Below are positions 17,666 to 25,570 of a DNA stretch of 64,000 nucleotides, piece after piece (the stretch's first letter is position 1; every line of letters starts with the position of its first letter). Under the pieces are notes generated by a model. It did not search any database. It was not told where the DNA came from and worked only from the letters and a program-made list of their open reading frames with translations. The DNA lies in the NCBI RefSeq assembly GCF_005938645.2, contig NZ_CP042171.1:1550001-1614000 (forward strand), written 5' to 3'. A program made the position numbers and the translations under genes. Source of the DNA: Pedobacter sp. KBS0701. Its GTDB lineage: Bacteria; Bacteroidota; Bacteroidia; Sphingobacteriales; Sphingobacteriaceae.

Positions 17666-19183
17666 TTAATTGTTGACCAAGTTGGCAACAAAACTCTTCA
17701 CGATCAGCGAAGATGGAGCGCCATTATTTGGCACTACATTAAAGGAAACCCTTACGGCGACCTGCGTATTATTAACGGGTAAACTATGCTCCGCCAAATA
17801 TTGTAAAGTAACTGACGATCCAGTATAAACGGAAAGTGAGCCAATGTTTTCATGTGTAGCATTAGCATTAAAGTTATAACCTGTATTTGGGTTTATCATC
17901 ACCACCTGACAGGTTAAATTCTGAATGCTGGCGCCTGTTGCACTTGAATTAATAACAGATGTGTTTTGTTGAACTAAGCTATTAAAAATTGACGAGTTAA
18001 CGGTATACTGTATGGAGTATTGGTTGTAAGGGATATTTTGACCACCTTCATTTACCAAAACCGATTGTCTGGTTGTGTGGACGTTTACAGTAGGTCTTGC
18101 ACTCAAGTTAAATACGCCAAGCGGATGACCAATTAATGGAACCGGAGCACCTATTGTATTTGCAACAGTTTGACCTGGAAACACCAGGCTATTAGGAACT
18201 AATGGCTGGCTTCCTGATAATGTTCCGTTTAGTGATATGGTAGAATTCATTTTCAAATCTACTTCCTGCGAGTTGTTACTATTTCCACCGAAGATACCGC
18301 TTAGAAAGCCCGTTACGTTACCGGCTAAACCGCCGGCTGCCGCGCCACCTAAACCTGACAAAAATGTTCCCGATGCTGCTCCAGCTGTTGCAACGGTTCC
18401 GTAAATTTCTGCCGCTCCGACAATACCGTTGATCAATGTGCCTGCCAAATCAAAGCCGCTTGAGGGTTGAGTAATATTACCGTTTAAGGTACCGACATTG
18501 GTTCCGTTCAATGCTATTTGAGAAATGTTTACTGTCTTTGAATTCCACGTAAATCCTAAATGCGGATAAGTAGTATCTGCAAATGCAGGATCATAGCCTA
18601 TTTCATACTGCATAGAATACCAGCCTCCGCCTACAGCTACACCCTGATTATTTGTTTTTACAAACGATGGTGTGCTTATATTAGGATCAACAATGTCAAC
18701 CCCATCAAAATTCAACATTTTAGACGATGTGCTATTATCTGAGTAAGTGCTTAAACCATGTTCGATGCTAGAACTGTTTCCAAACAGTCCTGTAGGTATA
18801 TAAAGATAATACCTTATTATGCCGCGATAGCGGTTATAAAGGGCAAAATATAATCCGCCAGCCGGTTGACTTGCAGCTGTTGCAATGACATTAGGATTAA
18901 ACGTGTTATAAACCAGCTCCCATCCATCATTACTTTTATAGTCACTGACCAATGACGGGTCGATGTAATTACCAGATTGGCTCTGCCATGGAAGAGAAAC
19001 TATCGGAGATGATCCCGCGACCGGCATTGTTGAAGCGGTTTCCCAGTTAAAATAATAATTGGGTACATCTTTTGTCGTAGATTTTACAGTAATGCTTTTG
19101 GACAGGTTATCTTTATGGCAACCTGAAAAAACAAATAAAGAAATTAGAAATGCAATTGCTTTGTAAGAAGTGGCTTTTTTCAT
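17666..19183 (-). CDS. Exported lipoprotein with central glycine-rich hydrophobic segment, 505 aa
   Basis: The family is not recognised. The lipobox Cys is at 22 (VFSGC), followed by HKDN. A beta-rich N-terminal part runs to about 240. A long Gly/Ala-rich apolar stretch at about 245-300 has small-residue spacing like a glycine zipper (GTVATAGAASGTFLSGLGG, then AAAGGLAGNVTGFLSGIFGG). A second beta-rich part follows. Such a segment in an otherwise soluble lipoprotein suggests membrane insertion or oligomerisation, but this is inference. The protein is Asn/Ser/Thr-rich and has very few Cys. It heads the same-strand set with the beta-barrel and S41 peptidase. Confidence 0.7.
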   Translation of the reverse strand: MKKATSYKAIAFLISLFVFSGCHKDNLSKSITVKSTTKDVPNYYFNWETASTMPVAGSSPIVSLPWQSQSGNYIDPSLVSDYKSNDGWELVYNTFNPNVIATAASQPAGGLYFALYNRYRGIIRYYLYIPTGLFGNSSSIEHGLSTYSDNSTSSKMLNFDGVDIVDPNISTPSFVKTNNQGVAVGGGWYSMQYEIGYDPAFADTTYPHLGFTWNSKTVNISQIALNGTNVGTLNGNITQPSSGFDLAGTLINGIVGAAEIYGTVATAGAASGTFLSGLGGAAAGGLAGNVTGFLSGIFGGNSNNSQEVDLKMNSTISLNGTLSGSQPLVPNSLVFPGQTVANTIGAPVPLIGHPLGVFNLSARPTVNVHTTRQSVLVNEGGQNIPYNQYSIQYTVNSSIFNSLVQQNTSVINSSATGASIQNLTCQVVMINPNTGYNFNANATHENIGSLSVYTGSSVTLQYLAEHSLPVNNTQVAVRVSFNVVPNNGAPSSLIVKSFVANLVNN

Positions 19184-19316
19184 TGGATGTGATTTGATTT
19201 AAATGCTGAACTGAATATTCATCCAATGGTAGTTATCAAATGTTAATTGATGGTGATCAAATAGTTAAGTCTGTTTTTGATTTTAACCAAGGATCAAATG
19301 AATTTAGAATTTATTG

Positions 19317-19454
19317 TTAAATCACCTGAATAATAAAATTAGTAACTGGGTATGCCTGGTGGTTTTCTACGCCTTCACTGCCTGTCAGCTGTTCCGTCTG
19401 AAACGAAGCAAGTAGCTCTTTCCGATGATTATTCTTTTGCGTCAAAATAAACAT
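19317..19454 (-). CDS. Possible 45-residue small ORF, function unknown
   Basis: An ATG ORF (start 19452-19454) in the 424-bp gap before the glycine-rich lipoprotein, on the same strand, 133 bp upstream of it. The peptide has a polar, basic N-terminal half (LTQKNNHRKELLASFQTEQL) and a hydrophobic C-terminus (NFIIQVI). No ribosome-binding site or promoter stands out, and the ORF could be chance. The remainder of 19184-19607 shows no other recognisable element. Confidence 0.2.
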   Translation of the reverse strand: MFILTQKNNHRKELLASFQTEQLTGSEGVENHQAYPVTNFIIQVI

Positions 19455-19607
19455 CACAATAAAATGTAAACTATTCTGAGAAAATCCATTAAACTACCTG
19501 TTTCGTGATTAATATCAGGCGATGATTTAATACATTTATGGAATTTTTTCATCGTTGTTCGAAACAATAGATAACTTAAAATTGACTGAAGCAATTAAGT
19601 AGATGAT

Positions 19608-20177
19608 ATGAATATATTAGAGTTTTTAAAGCAGCCATGGCCTTGGTATGTAGCCGGTCCGCTAATTGGATTAACCGTACCAGCACTGTTGATCCTCGGC
19701 AACAAGTCGTTTGGCATCAGCTCTTCTTTGAGACACATCTGTGCAGCCTGCCTGCCTGCAAACATCCCTTTTTTTAAATACGATTGGAAGAAAGAAGCAT
19801 GGAATTTGTTCTTTGTATTTGGGATTTTAATGGGTGGTGCCATCGCAACAGGACTTCTCTCCAATCCAAAGCCTGTTGAAGTTAACCCAAAGTTAGCCGC
19901 GGAGTTAGCCGGTTATGGCATTACCAATTACGATAACCTAATACCACAGGACATTATGAATTGGCCGGCGTTACTCACGTTAAAAGGCTTTTTGCTAATG
20001 GTAGTTGGTGGGTTTTTAGTCGGTTTTGGCACCCGGTATGCTGGTGGCTGTACCAGCGGGCATGCCATTATGGGTTTGTCTAATTTACAATGGCCATCAT
20101 TAGTAGCCACCATTTGTTTTATGATTGGCGGATTCATTATGGCCAATTTAATTTTGCCCCACATTTTATTCCTCTAA
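19608..20177 (+). CDS. YeeE/YedE-family sulfur-compound transporter, first half
   Basis: 189 residues with about five hydrophobic segments. The family signature RYAGGCTSGHAIMGLSNL contains the Cys that relays sulfur compounds in YeeE/TsuA-type channels. Full-length YeeE is about 350 residues; here the transporter is split into two half-size genes, as is common in Bacteroidota. An extra Cys pair (HICAACLPA) lies near residue 45. The second half starts 10 bp downstream. The substrate is probably thiosulfate or another reduced-sulfur species, by family. Confidence 0.85.
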   Translation: MNILEFLKQPWPWYVAGPLIGLTVPALLILGNKSFGISSSLRHICAACLPANIPFFKYDWKKEAWNLFFVFGILMGGAIATGLLSNPKPVEVNPKLAAELAGYGITNYDNLIPQDIMNWPALLTLKGFLLMVVGGFLVGFGTRYAGGCTSGHAIMGLSNLQWPSLVATICFMIGGFIMANLILPHILFL

Positions 20178-20186
20178 ACAATCATC

Positions 20187-20681
20187 ATGAAACAACATAC
20201 AAACACAGATTTTGAAACCCGCTCTTTAGATGCGGTGTGCGTAAACGAAAGTCAATTAACACACAAATGGTACCATAACATTAAATACCTGGTTGTAGGC
20301 GTACTGTTCGGCATTGTCTTCGTGAAATCAGAAGTGGTAAGCTGGTTCCGTATCCAGGAAATGTTTCGTCTGCAGTCATTCCAAATGTATGGCATTATAG
20401 GCAGTGCGATAGTGGTAGGGATGACTTCTATTTGGTTAATCAAAAAATTCGATATTAAAACCATTTACCGAGAAAGTATCGAATTTCATCCGAAGACTTT
20501 CAATAAAGGTCAGATATTTGGCGGCTTGCTATTCGGCTTTGGTTGGGCCATTACAGGAGCCTGTCCGGGGCCGCTTTTTGCGCAAATTGGAACGGGTGCA
20601 ACGGTAATCTCTGTTACGCTTGTAAGTGCTATTGCTGGTACCTGGGTATATGGACTACTTAGAGGCAGGCTGCCACATTAA
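20187..20681 (+). CDS. YeeE/YedE-family sulfur-compound transporter, second half (DUF6691-like)
   Basis: 164 residues with about four membrane segments and the signature FGWAITGACPGPLFAQIGTG around the conserved Cys. It pairs with the preceding half-gene, 9 bp apart, in one operon. Such pairs are often found near rhodanese or MBL-fold sulfur-dioxygenase genes, but none follows here. Confidence 0.85.
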   Translation: MKQHTNTDFETRSLDAVCVNESQLTHKWYHNIKYLVVGVLFGIVFVKSEVVSWFRIQEMFRLQSFQMYGIIGSAIVVGMTSIWLIKKFDIKTIYRESIEFHPKTFNKGQIFGGLLFGFGWAITGACPGPLFAQIGTGATVISVTLVSAIAGTWVYGLLRGRLPH

Positions 20682-20857
20682 TTTATTAATATACTGATAT
20701 TTAGTCTTTTACGTGTGTGTATAATCGGCTAATCTTTCAATTCTTTATACAGTTATTTTCTAAGCGTCAATCTCAAATTGTTGTAATATTTTTAAGTTCA
20801 GTAAAGAGATTTTTATAAAGATATAGCCACCTTTACTGAGCCTTCATTACCTCTTTT

Positions 20858-22105
20858 TTATTGCAAAACGATTTTCGAATTGTTCTTAATGCTGGTTTTT
20901 TTTGAGCTGATGGTAAAAGTAAAGGCGCTGCCTGTGCCAGGGGTAGACTGGACGCTGATTTGTCCGCCAAGTTTCTCAACCAAAAGTTTTACCGTCGCAA
21001 GGCCAATTCCGGTTCCGCTTTGGGCGAAGCGGTCAGAAGTGTTTAGGGTAACGTTCCTTTGAAAGATACGTTCCAGCTCTTCTTTTCTGATACCCATCCC
21101 GTTATCGCAAACGGTAATGTTGACCAGGTCGTCTTTAATTACACAATCTATTTGGATCAGGCAAGTCTGTTTGTCGTTATACCGCACCGAGTTGGTTAAT
21201 AGGTTGATCATGATCTGATGGAGCGCGATTGCTGAAGTGTTGATCTCAATCTTTGCTTCCGGGTAGCTGATCTGTACATTTTCTGGAATGCTGAGCATAG
21301 ATACCGTTCTGCGTAGAAAGCTACCAAGTTCAATGGATTCGTGTTGTGCCGTCAGAATTTCTGGTCTGATGGAATAGTCGAGCATGTCGTTAATCAGTTT
21401 CGCAAGGGTTTTTGCACTATTTAGGCTGGTTAATGCCAGCTTGTGCCCTTTATGGTCACCGCTATGGTTTAAGTGACGAGTCAAAAGCTCCGTACTCATA
21501 GAAATGGTAGTTAATGGGTTTTTGATGTCGTGGGCTGCAGCTGTGGCAAACTGCTGCATAAATTGATTGGTCTCAGCAAGACGCCTGTTCGCCTCGCTGA
21601 GCAGCAGTAGTTTCTTTCTTAATTCCATCTGGGCAATTACCTGTTTACCCAGTACCTTCAGCGACCAAAGCTGCTGCTCATCCAGTGTTCTTGGAATAGT
21701 ATCTATCACGCACAGCGAACCGAGTTGCATCCCTTCTGAGGTTTGCAGTGAGATCCCTGCATAGAACGCAATATTGGGATCACCCGTAACGAGCGGGTTC
21801 TCGGCAAATCGCTGATCTTCCCTTGCATTGCTAACCATTAGTATTCCTGATGGATCAGTAATGGTATATGCGCAGAATGCATGTTCTCTGGGGGTCTGCT
21901 GAACATCAATGCCCAGCTTACTTTTAAACCACTGGCGCGAGCTGTCTACCAGGGTAATCAGCGCAATGGGCGTTCCACAGATCTGAGAAGCCATTTTGGT
22001 CAGTTCATCAAAATCCTCTTCAGGCAGGCTGTCCATAATTTGGTAAGAATCTAGCGCCTGTAATCTTTGCTGTTCGGTATCGGGAAGGTTTGGTGTATTG
22101 TTCAA
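20858..22105 (-). CDS. GAF-domain sensor histidine kinase
   Basis: 415 residues. The GAF domain is at about 25-165, the HisKA dimerisation helix carries the phospho-acceptor His 192 (AAAHDIKNPLTTIS), and the HATPase_c domain is at about 290-405 (NSVRYN, DNGMGI, GTGIGLATVK). There is no membrane segment, so it senses a cytoplasmic signal. The start appears to be TTG (22103-22105); no ATG is better placed. It lies 36 bp after the DAC-domain gene on the same strand, and no response regulator is adjacent. This raises the possibility that it is coupled to c-di-AMP signalling. Confidence 0.88.
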   Translation of the reverse strand: MNNTPNLPDTEQQRLQALDSYQIMDSLPEEDFDELTKMASQICGTPIALITLVDSSRQWFKSKLGIDVQQTPREHAFCAYTITDPSGILMVSNAREDQRFAENPLVTGDPNIAFYAGISLQTSEGMQLGSLCVIDTIPRTLDEQQLWSLKVLGKQVIAQMELRKKLLLLSEANRRLAETNQFMQQFATAAAHDIKNPLTTISMSTELLTRHLNHSGDHKGHKLALTSLNSAKTLAKLINDMLDYSIRPEILTAQHESIELGSFLRRTVSMLSIPENVQISYPEAKIEINTSAIALHQIMINLLTNSVRYNDKQTCLIQIDCVIKDDLVNITVCDNGMGIRKEELERIFQRNVTLNTSDRFAQSGTGIGLATVKLLVEKLGGQISVQSTPGTGSAFTFTISSKKTSIKNNSKIVLQ

Positions 22106-22141
22106 ATCGTGGTAAATTTAGCTTTAGTTTTTTCTTTAGAA

Positions 22142-23476
22142 TCAGTTTCTGGTTGCCTTGAGCTTTCCACTCTTTTGGTACTGCTGGGTTTTGATGTTTT
22201 CCCACATGATCAGCCTGTCCTCGATTCTGGAAAATACACGGATATCCCCATCCTGGGAAATAACAATACCCAGGCTGCCGGTGTGCAACCAGCAATGAGC
22301 GATCATTGAGCGGTGCCGGGTACCAAAATGTTTCGGATCTATGGCGATCAATGACTTAGGGGTTGCGGTGGCAGTAGAGGATATATAGATCTTTCCTGGC
22401 ATCTTTTTCGATCTGATTACCCCACCAAAACCCCGTGCTATCATGTCCTGTCCAAATAGCACTACACCGTCTACGCAGCTCTGGGAGGCGATGAAACTCA
22501 CCGAACCCTTAATCTCGTTTGCCACTTCTGTTTTTGCATGCAGGGCGATTGTTTCCTGCTCATAGAGCGATCTGGTTACCGTTTGTTTGCCCGAAGCCAG
22601 CCGCTGGTCGATCATTTGCTCCGTAACATAATTGTTGATGGTCTGCTTCAGGTAAGCGATGATGGCAAGAAGCAACCTTTTATAGTTAAGCTCATATTTA
22701 ATGTCGACGGCACTACTATCTTCTGAGATCAACACCGCTCCGCCATGATGATAGTTTTGAATTTTTAGCAGCAGCCTGGAAAGTGTTTGGGTCCAGATAC
22801 TGTCTACAAATCCTTCCCAGTCTGCAAAATCTTCACCCGGATGGGAGGCAAGTAAAAAGGCCTTTATCTCGGCCCTGATTGCGCTGGCATTTTTTCTGAT
22901 GATCTTGGATACTGGTCCAATGGTGAATACATCCAGGTAACGGGTAACCAGTACGTTCTGTTTTAGGGTAGCCAGCAGTTCGTAATCGAACATTACCTTA
23001 AGCGTGGCAATATCATCTATAAATACCTGGAACAGCCCGGGTTGTTCCGACCCTGATTCGGATTCATAATTCAGAAAGCTCTGGTAGTGCATAGCCTGGT
23101 CGATCATTCCCCAGATAAAGAGTTTTCCATCCTGATCATAATAGACTGCCAGCGAAGTTCCAGACGGGTCGGCTGCCTTAGATAGCTTGGTCAGAGACCT
23201 GATGTCGAGAGGAATGTGATGGCCGAATTCCACGCAGCTCCATCTTTCAGAAACGATTTTTCGCGGCGGATTGGGATCAGGGTTGGCAGGATCGATAAGC
23301 GTTACGGCCACCTTGGTCAACTCGCCCTCTTCGGTTCTCATCGAGGTGTAGAAAAGGCATTCGAAAAGTTCTTCAAGAACAATTAATGGGGGAGTGGCCA
23401 ATGCCAACCTGCTATGGTTCAGCTTGGCATGGATATGCGCTGCAAGGTCCGTTGTTTTTGATTTTTCCTCAATCAT
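22142..23476 (-). CDS. DAC-domain protein, predicted diadenylate cyclase (c-di-AMP synthase)
   Basis: 444 residues. The C-terminal about 150 residues match the DisA_N/DAC fold: the metal/ATP motif DG (D336, here DGVV instead of DGA), GGVI, and the second catalytic motif GTRHR (R387-H388-R389). The expected strand GIVISQDGDIRVF follows. The N-terminal about 290 residues form an uncharacterised, probably sensory domain. It is unlike CdaA, which has three membrane helices, and unlike DisA, which has DNA-binding domains. The Ala-to-Val change in DGA is mild, so activity is plausible. It is co-directional with a GAF histidine kinase 36 bp downstream. Confidence 0.78.
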   Translation of the reverse strand: MIEEKSKTTDLAAHIHAKLNHSRLALATPPLIVLEELFECLFYTSMRTEEGELTKVAVTLIDPANPDPNPPRKIVSERWSCVEFGHHIPLDIRSLTKLSKAADPSGTSLAVYYDQDGKLFIWGMIDQAMHYQSFLNYESESGSEQPGLFQVFIDDIATLKVMFDYELLATLKQNVLVTRYLDVFTIGPVSKIIRKNASAIRAEIKAFLLASHPGEDFADWEGFVDSIWTQTLSRLLLKIQNYHHGGAVLISEDSSAVDIKYELNYKRLLLAIIAYLKQTINNYVTEQMIDQRLASGKQTVTRSLYEQETIALHAKTEVANEIKGSVSFIASQSCVDGVVLFGQDMIARGFGGVIRSKKMPGKIYISSTATATPKSLIAIDPKHFGTRHRSMIAHCWLHTGSLGIVISQDGDIRVFSRIEDRLIMWENIKTQQYQKSGKLKATRN

Positions 23477-23554
23477 TGCTTGATAGCGCTGTTATTTGGC
23501 TTGATATACGGTTTATAACAGCAGATAGATGTATAGTGTTTTTAAAAAAAATAA

Positions 23555-23623
23555 TTAACCACAGATAGGAAGGATGCACACAGATATGAAAATCCGTGTT
23601 TATCTGTGCTCATCTGTGGTTAA
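23555..23623. repeat. Inverted repeat with CACAGAT/ATCTGTG arms
   Basis: TTAACCACAGAT (23555-23566) is the exact complement of ATCTGTGGTTAA (23612-23623). A second nested arm pair CACAGATA/TATCTGTG lies at 23579-23586 and 23601-23608. This form resembles a dispersed intergenic repeat seen in many bacterial genomes. No coding potential is seen. Confidence 0.7.
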
Positions 23624-23712
23624 AAACTCTTAACTTAATGATATTAAGGATTGGCCTTGCATCTGCAGCATTCCGTAATAGAAAGCTTAATATATAGTTA
23701 ACATGGACACCC

Positions 23713-23720
23713 TATTTTTG
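23713..23720 (+). promoter_or_regulatory. Candidate -7 box (TATTTTTG) for the second ECF sigma gene
   Basis: TATTTTTG matches TAnnTTTG 30 bp before the ATG at 23751. A second copy of the same 8-mer lies at 23727-23734. No convincing -33 box is seen. Confidence 0.35.
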
Positions 23721-23750
23721 CATAAATATTTTTGGTCAATCTAATTCTTC

Positions 23751-24338
23751 ATGGTAAAGCATCAATTTCAAAACGATCCGTTGCACAATAGGGATGTTTT
23801 CGATCAGATTTACAAGGAGTACCATCAGGCTGTATATGCCAATATTTTTAAACTGATCAAGGATGCTTCCATCGCCGAGGATATTCTTCAGGATGTATTT
23901 TTTGTACTTTGGGAAAATAAGGCTAAACTAGATCCCGAACAACCGGTATCTGCATGGTTATTTGTAGTGAGTTACAACAGATCAATATCTTACCTCAGAA
24001 AGAAAATTAAACAAAATATCAGCTATATAGCTAGTTATGATCCTTTTCAAACTGTTGCCGAAGAAATATTTCCTGATCAATACCTGATCGAGGCAGAACT
24101 TAGTATGCTTGAAGAGGCTATAAATGCACTCTCGCCCCAAAAACAAAGGGTATTTAGGTTATGCCGGTTTGAAGGGAAATCGCAAAAAGAAACTGCACAG
24201 CTACTGGGATTATCTACTGAATCGGTAAAAGACTACCTCAAACAATCCAAATACTTCATCAGGGAGTATATGCTATCCAAAAATCCAACCGGTGGAATAA
24301 TCAGCGTATCGGTCCTGGTGATGTTAGTCCATCTGTAG
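23751..24338 (+). CDS. ECF RNA polymerase sigma-70 factor with hydrophobic C-terminal tail
   Basis: 195 residues. Region 2 is at about 18-85 (FDQIYKEYHQAVYANIFKLI, EDILQDVFFVLW) and region 4 at about 115-170 (KSQKETAQLLGLSTESVKDY). The last 15 residues (GGIISVSVLVMLVHL) are strongly hydrophobic, which recurs in Bacteroidota ECF factors of this group and may help membrane or anti-sigma contact. The FecR gene starts 79 bp downstream. The likely target is the susC/susD/GDPD cluster that follows. Confidence 0.93.
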   Translation: MVKHQFQNDPLHNRDVFDQIYKEYHQAVYANIFKLIKDASIAEDILQDVFFVLWENKAKLDPEQPVSAWLFVVSYNRSISYLRKKIKQNISYIASYDPFQTVAEEIFPDQYLIEAELSMLEEAINALSPQKQRVFRLCRFEGKSQKETAQLLGLSTESVKDYLKQSKYFIREYMLSKNPTGGIISVSVLVMLVHL

Positions 24339-24417
24339 TTTTCTTAACGGTAACTTAATGTTTTAATAACATTTTTGGCCACCCCCATTTCACCCCCTTC
24401 TGCGTATTTACAGGCAG

Positions 24418-25488
24418 ATGAACGAAATAAATCAACTCATAGATAAATTATGGTCTAACGAGATCAGTTTAGAAGAGCAGCATAAACTCCTGGAATCTTT
24501 AAAAAAAGACTCAGATGGGTTAAAATCTGATTTAAAAACTGGCTATGACCGGGAGCTGTCAAAGGGTAATAAAGAAATTACCGAAAAGCGATTCGAGCAT
24601 ATTTTAGCCAGGCTCCATATCCGTATGGATGAGCAGGAGGTAAAACATAGTGCAAAAATATTCCCAATCTACCATTGGATAAAAATGGTTGCTGCTTTAT
24701 TAGTTGTTGCTTTAATTTCAACACTATATTTCAATCGTAATGATGCCCCACAAAAGAAAGGATTGGCCGATAACGATGTACAGATAAAAAAAGAAATACT
24801 CAGGCAGCCATACAACTCTGGCAAAAGTGAGATGATTATAAATCTTTCTGATGGTTCACGCGTTACCCTGCAGCCTCAGAGTTCACTGAGTTATTATGAA
24901 CCTTTTGATAGCAGAAGTAGAAATATCAGCATGAAGGGTGAGGCTACTTTCAAAGTTGCCAAAGATAAGCACCATCCTTTTATCGTAAGTGCAAATGGTT
25001 TTACCACAACTGCACTGGGTACTGAATTTACCATTAATACCAATAAAAAAGATCGGCTCACGGTAAAGCTGATAGAAGGGAAGGTAGTTGTTAAAGCTGG
25101 CTCAGAAAGCAGGATGAAAATGAGCGATGTTTATTTAATTCCCGGCGAGCAGTTATCCATTAATACCAGACTAAAGTTGCATAGCCTGATCAATTTTAAA
25201 GATCCGGATAAAGCAGTTAAGCAGCAACAAACACTAAGGGTAGCCACAAAGGATGCACTCTTGTTTAATGAAACGCCTTTAAGTGAGGTGTTTAGCAGCT
25301 TGTCGAAACGCTATGACACTGATCTTGTTTATGAGGGAGTTGAAGAGACCGAACTGCAGAAATTATACTTTACCGGTAGCATTGGTGCTGCCGAAAAATT
25401 GAATACAATACTGCCTGTTATCTGTAACATGAACGGGTTAACCTATAAACTTACCGCCAAAAGCATCACCATCAGCAAACAAAAATAA
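24418..25488 (+). CDS. FecR-family anti-sigma factor
   Basis: 356 residues. A cytoplasmic N-terminal domain (1-85) precedes one transmembrane helix at about 87-105. The periplasmic FecR domain is at about 135-240 (INLSDGSRVTLQPQSSLSY, TTALGTEFTIN) and a DUF4974 domain at about 275-352. It lies between the ECF sigma gene and susC. The susC partner lacks an STN domain, so signal transfer may use a different contact from that of the first locus. Confidence 0.93.
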   Translation: MNEINQLIDKLWSNEISLEEQHKLLESLKKDSDGLKSDLKTGYDRELSKGNKEITEKRFEHILARLHIRMDEQEVKHSAKIFPIYHWIKMVAALLVVALISTLYFNRNDAPQKKGLADNDVQIKKEILRQPYNSGKSEMIINLSDGSRVTLQPQSSLSYYEPFDSRSRNISMKGEATFKVAKDKHHPFIVSANGFTTTALGTEFTINTNKKDRLTVKLIEGKVVVKAGSESRMKMSDVYLIPGEQLSINTRLKLHSLINFKDPDKAVKQQQTLRVATKDALLFNETPLSEVFSSLSKRYDTDLVYEGVEETELQKLYFTGSIGAAEKLNTILPVICNMNGLTYKLTAKSITISKQK

Positions 25489-25570
25489 TTTTTAAACCCT
25501 GGTTTTAAACCAAAATGAATGTCCCCGAAACGGGATAAAGGGACGCTATTGCTTAATTTTTAATCATATC

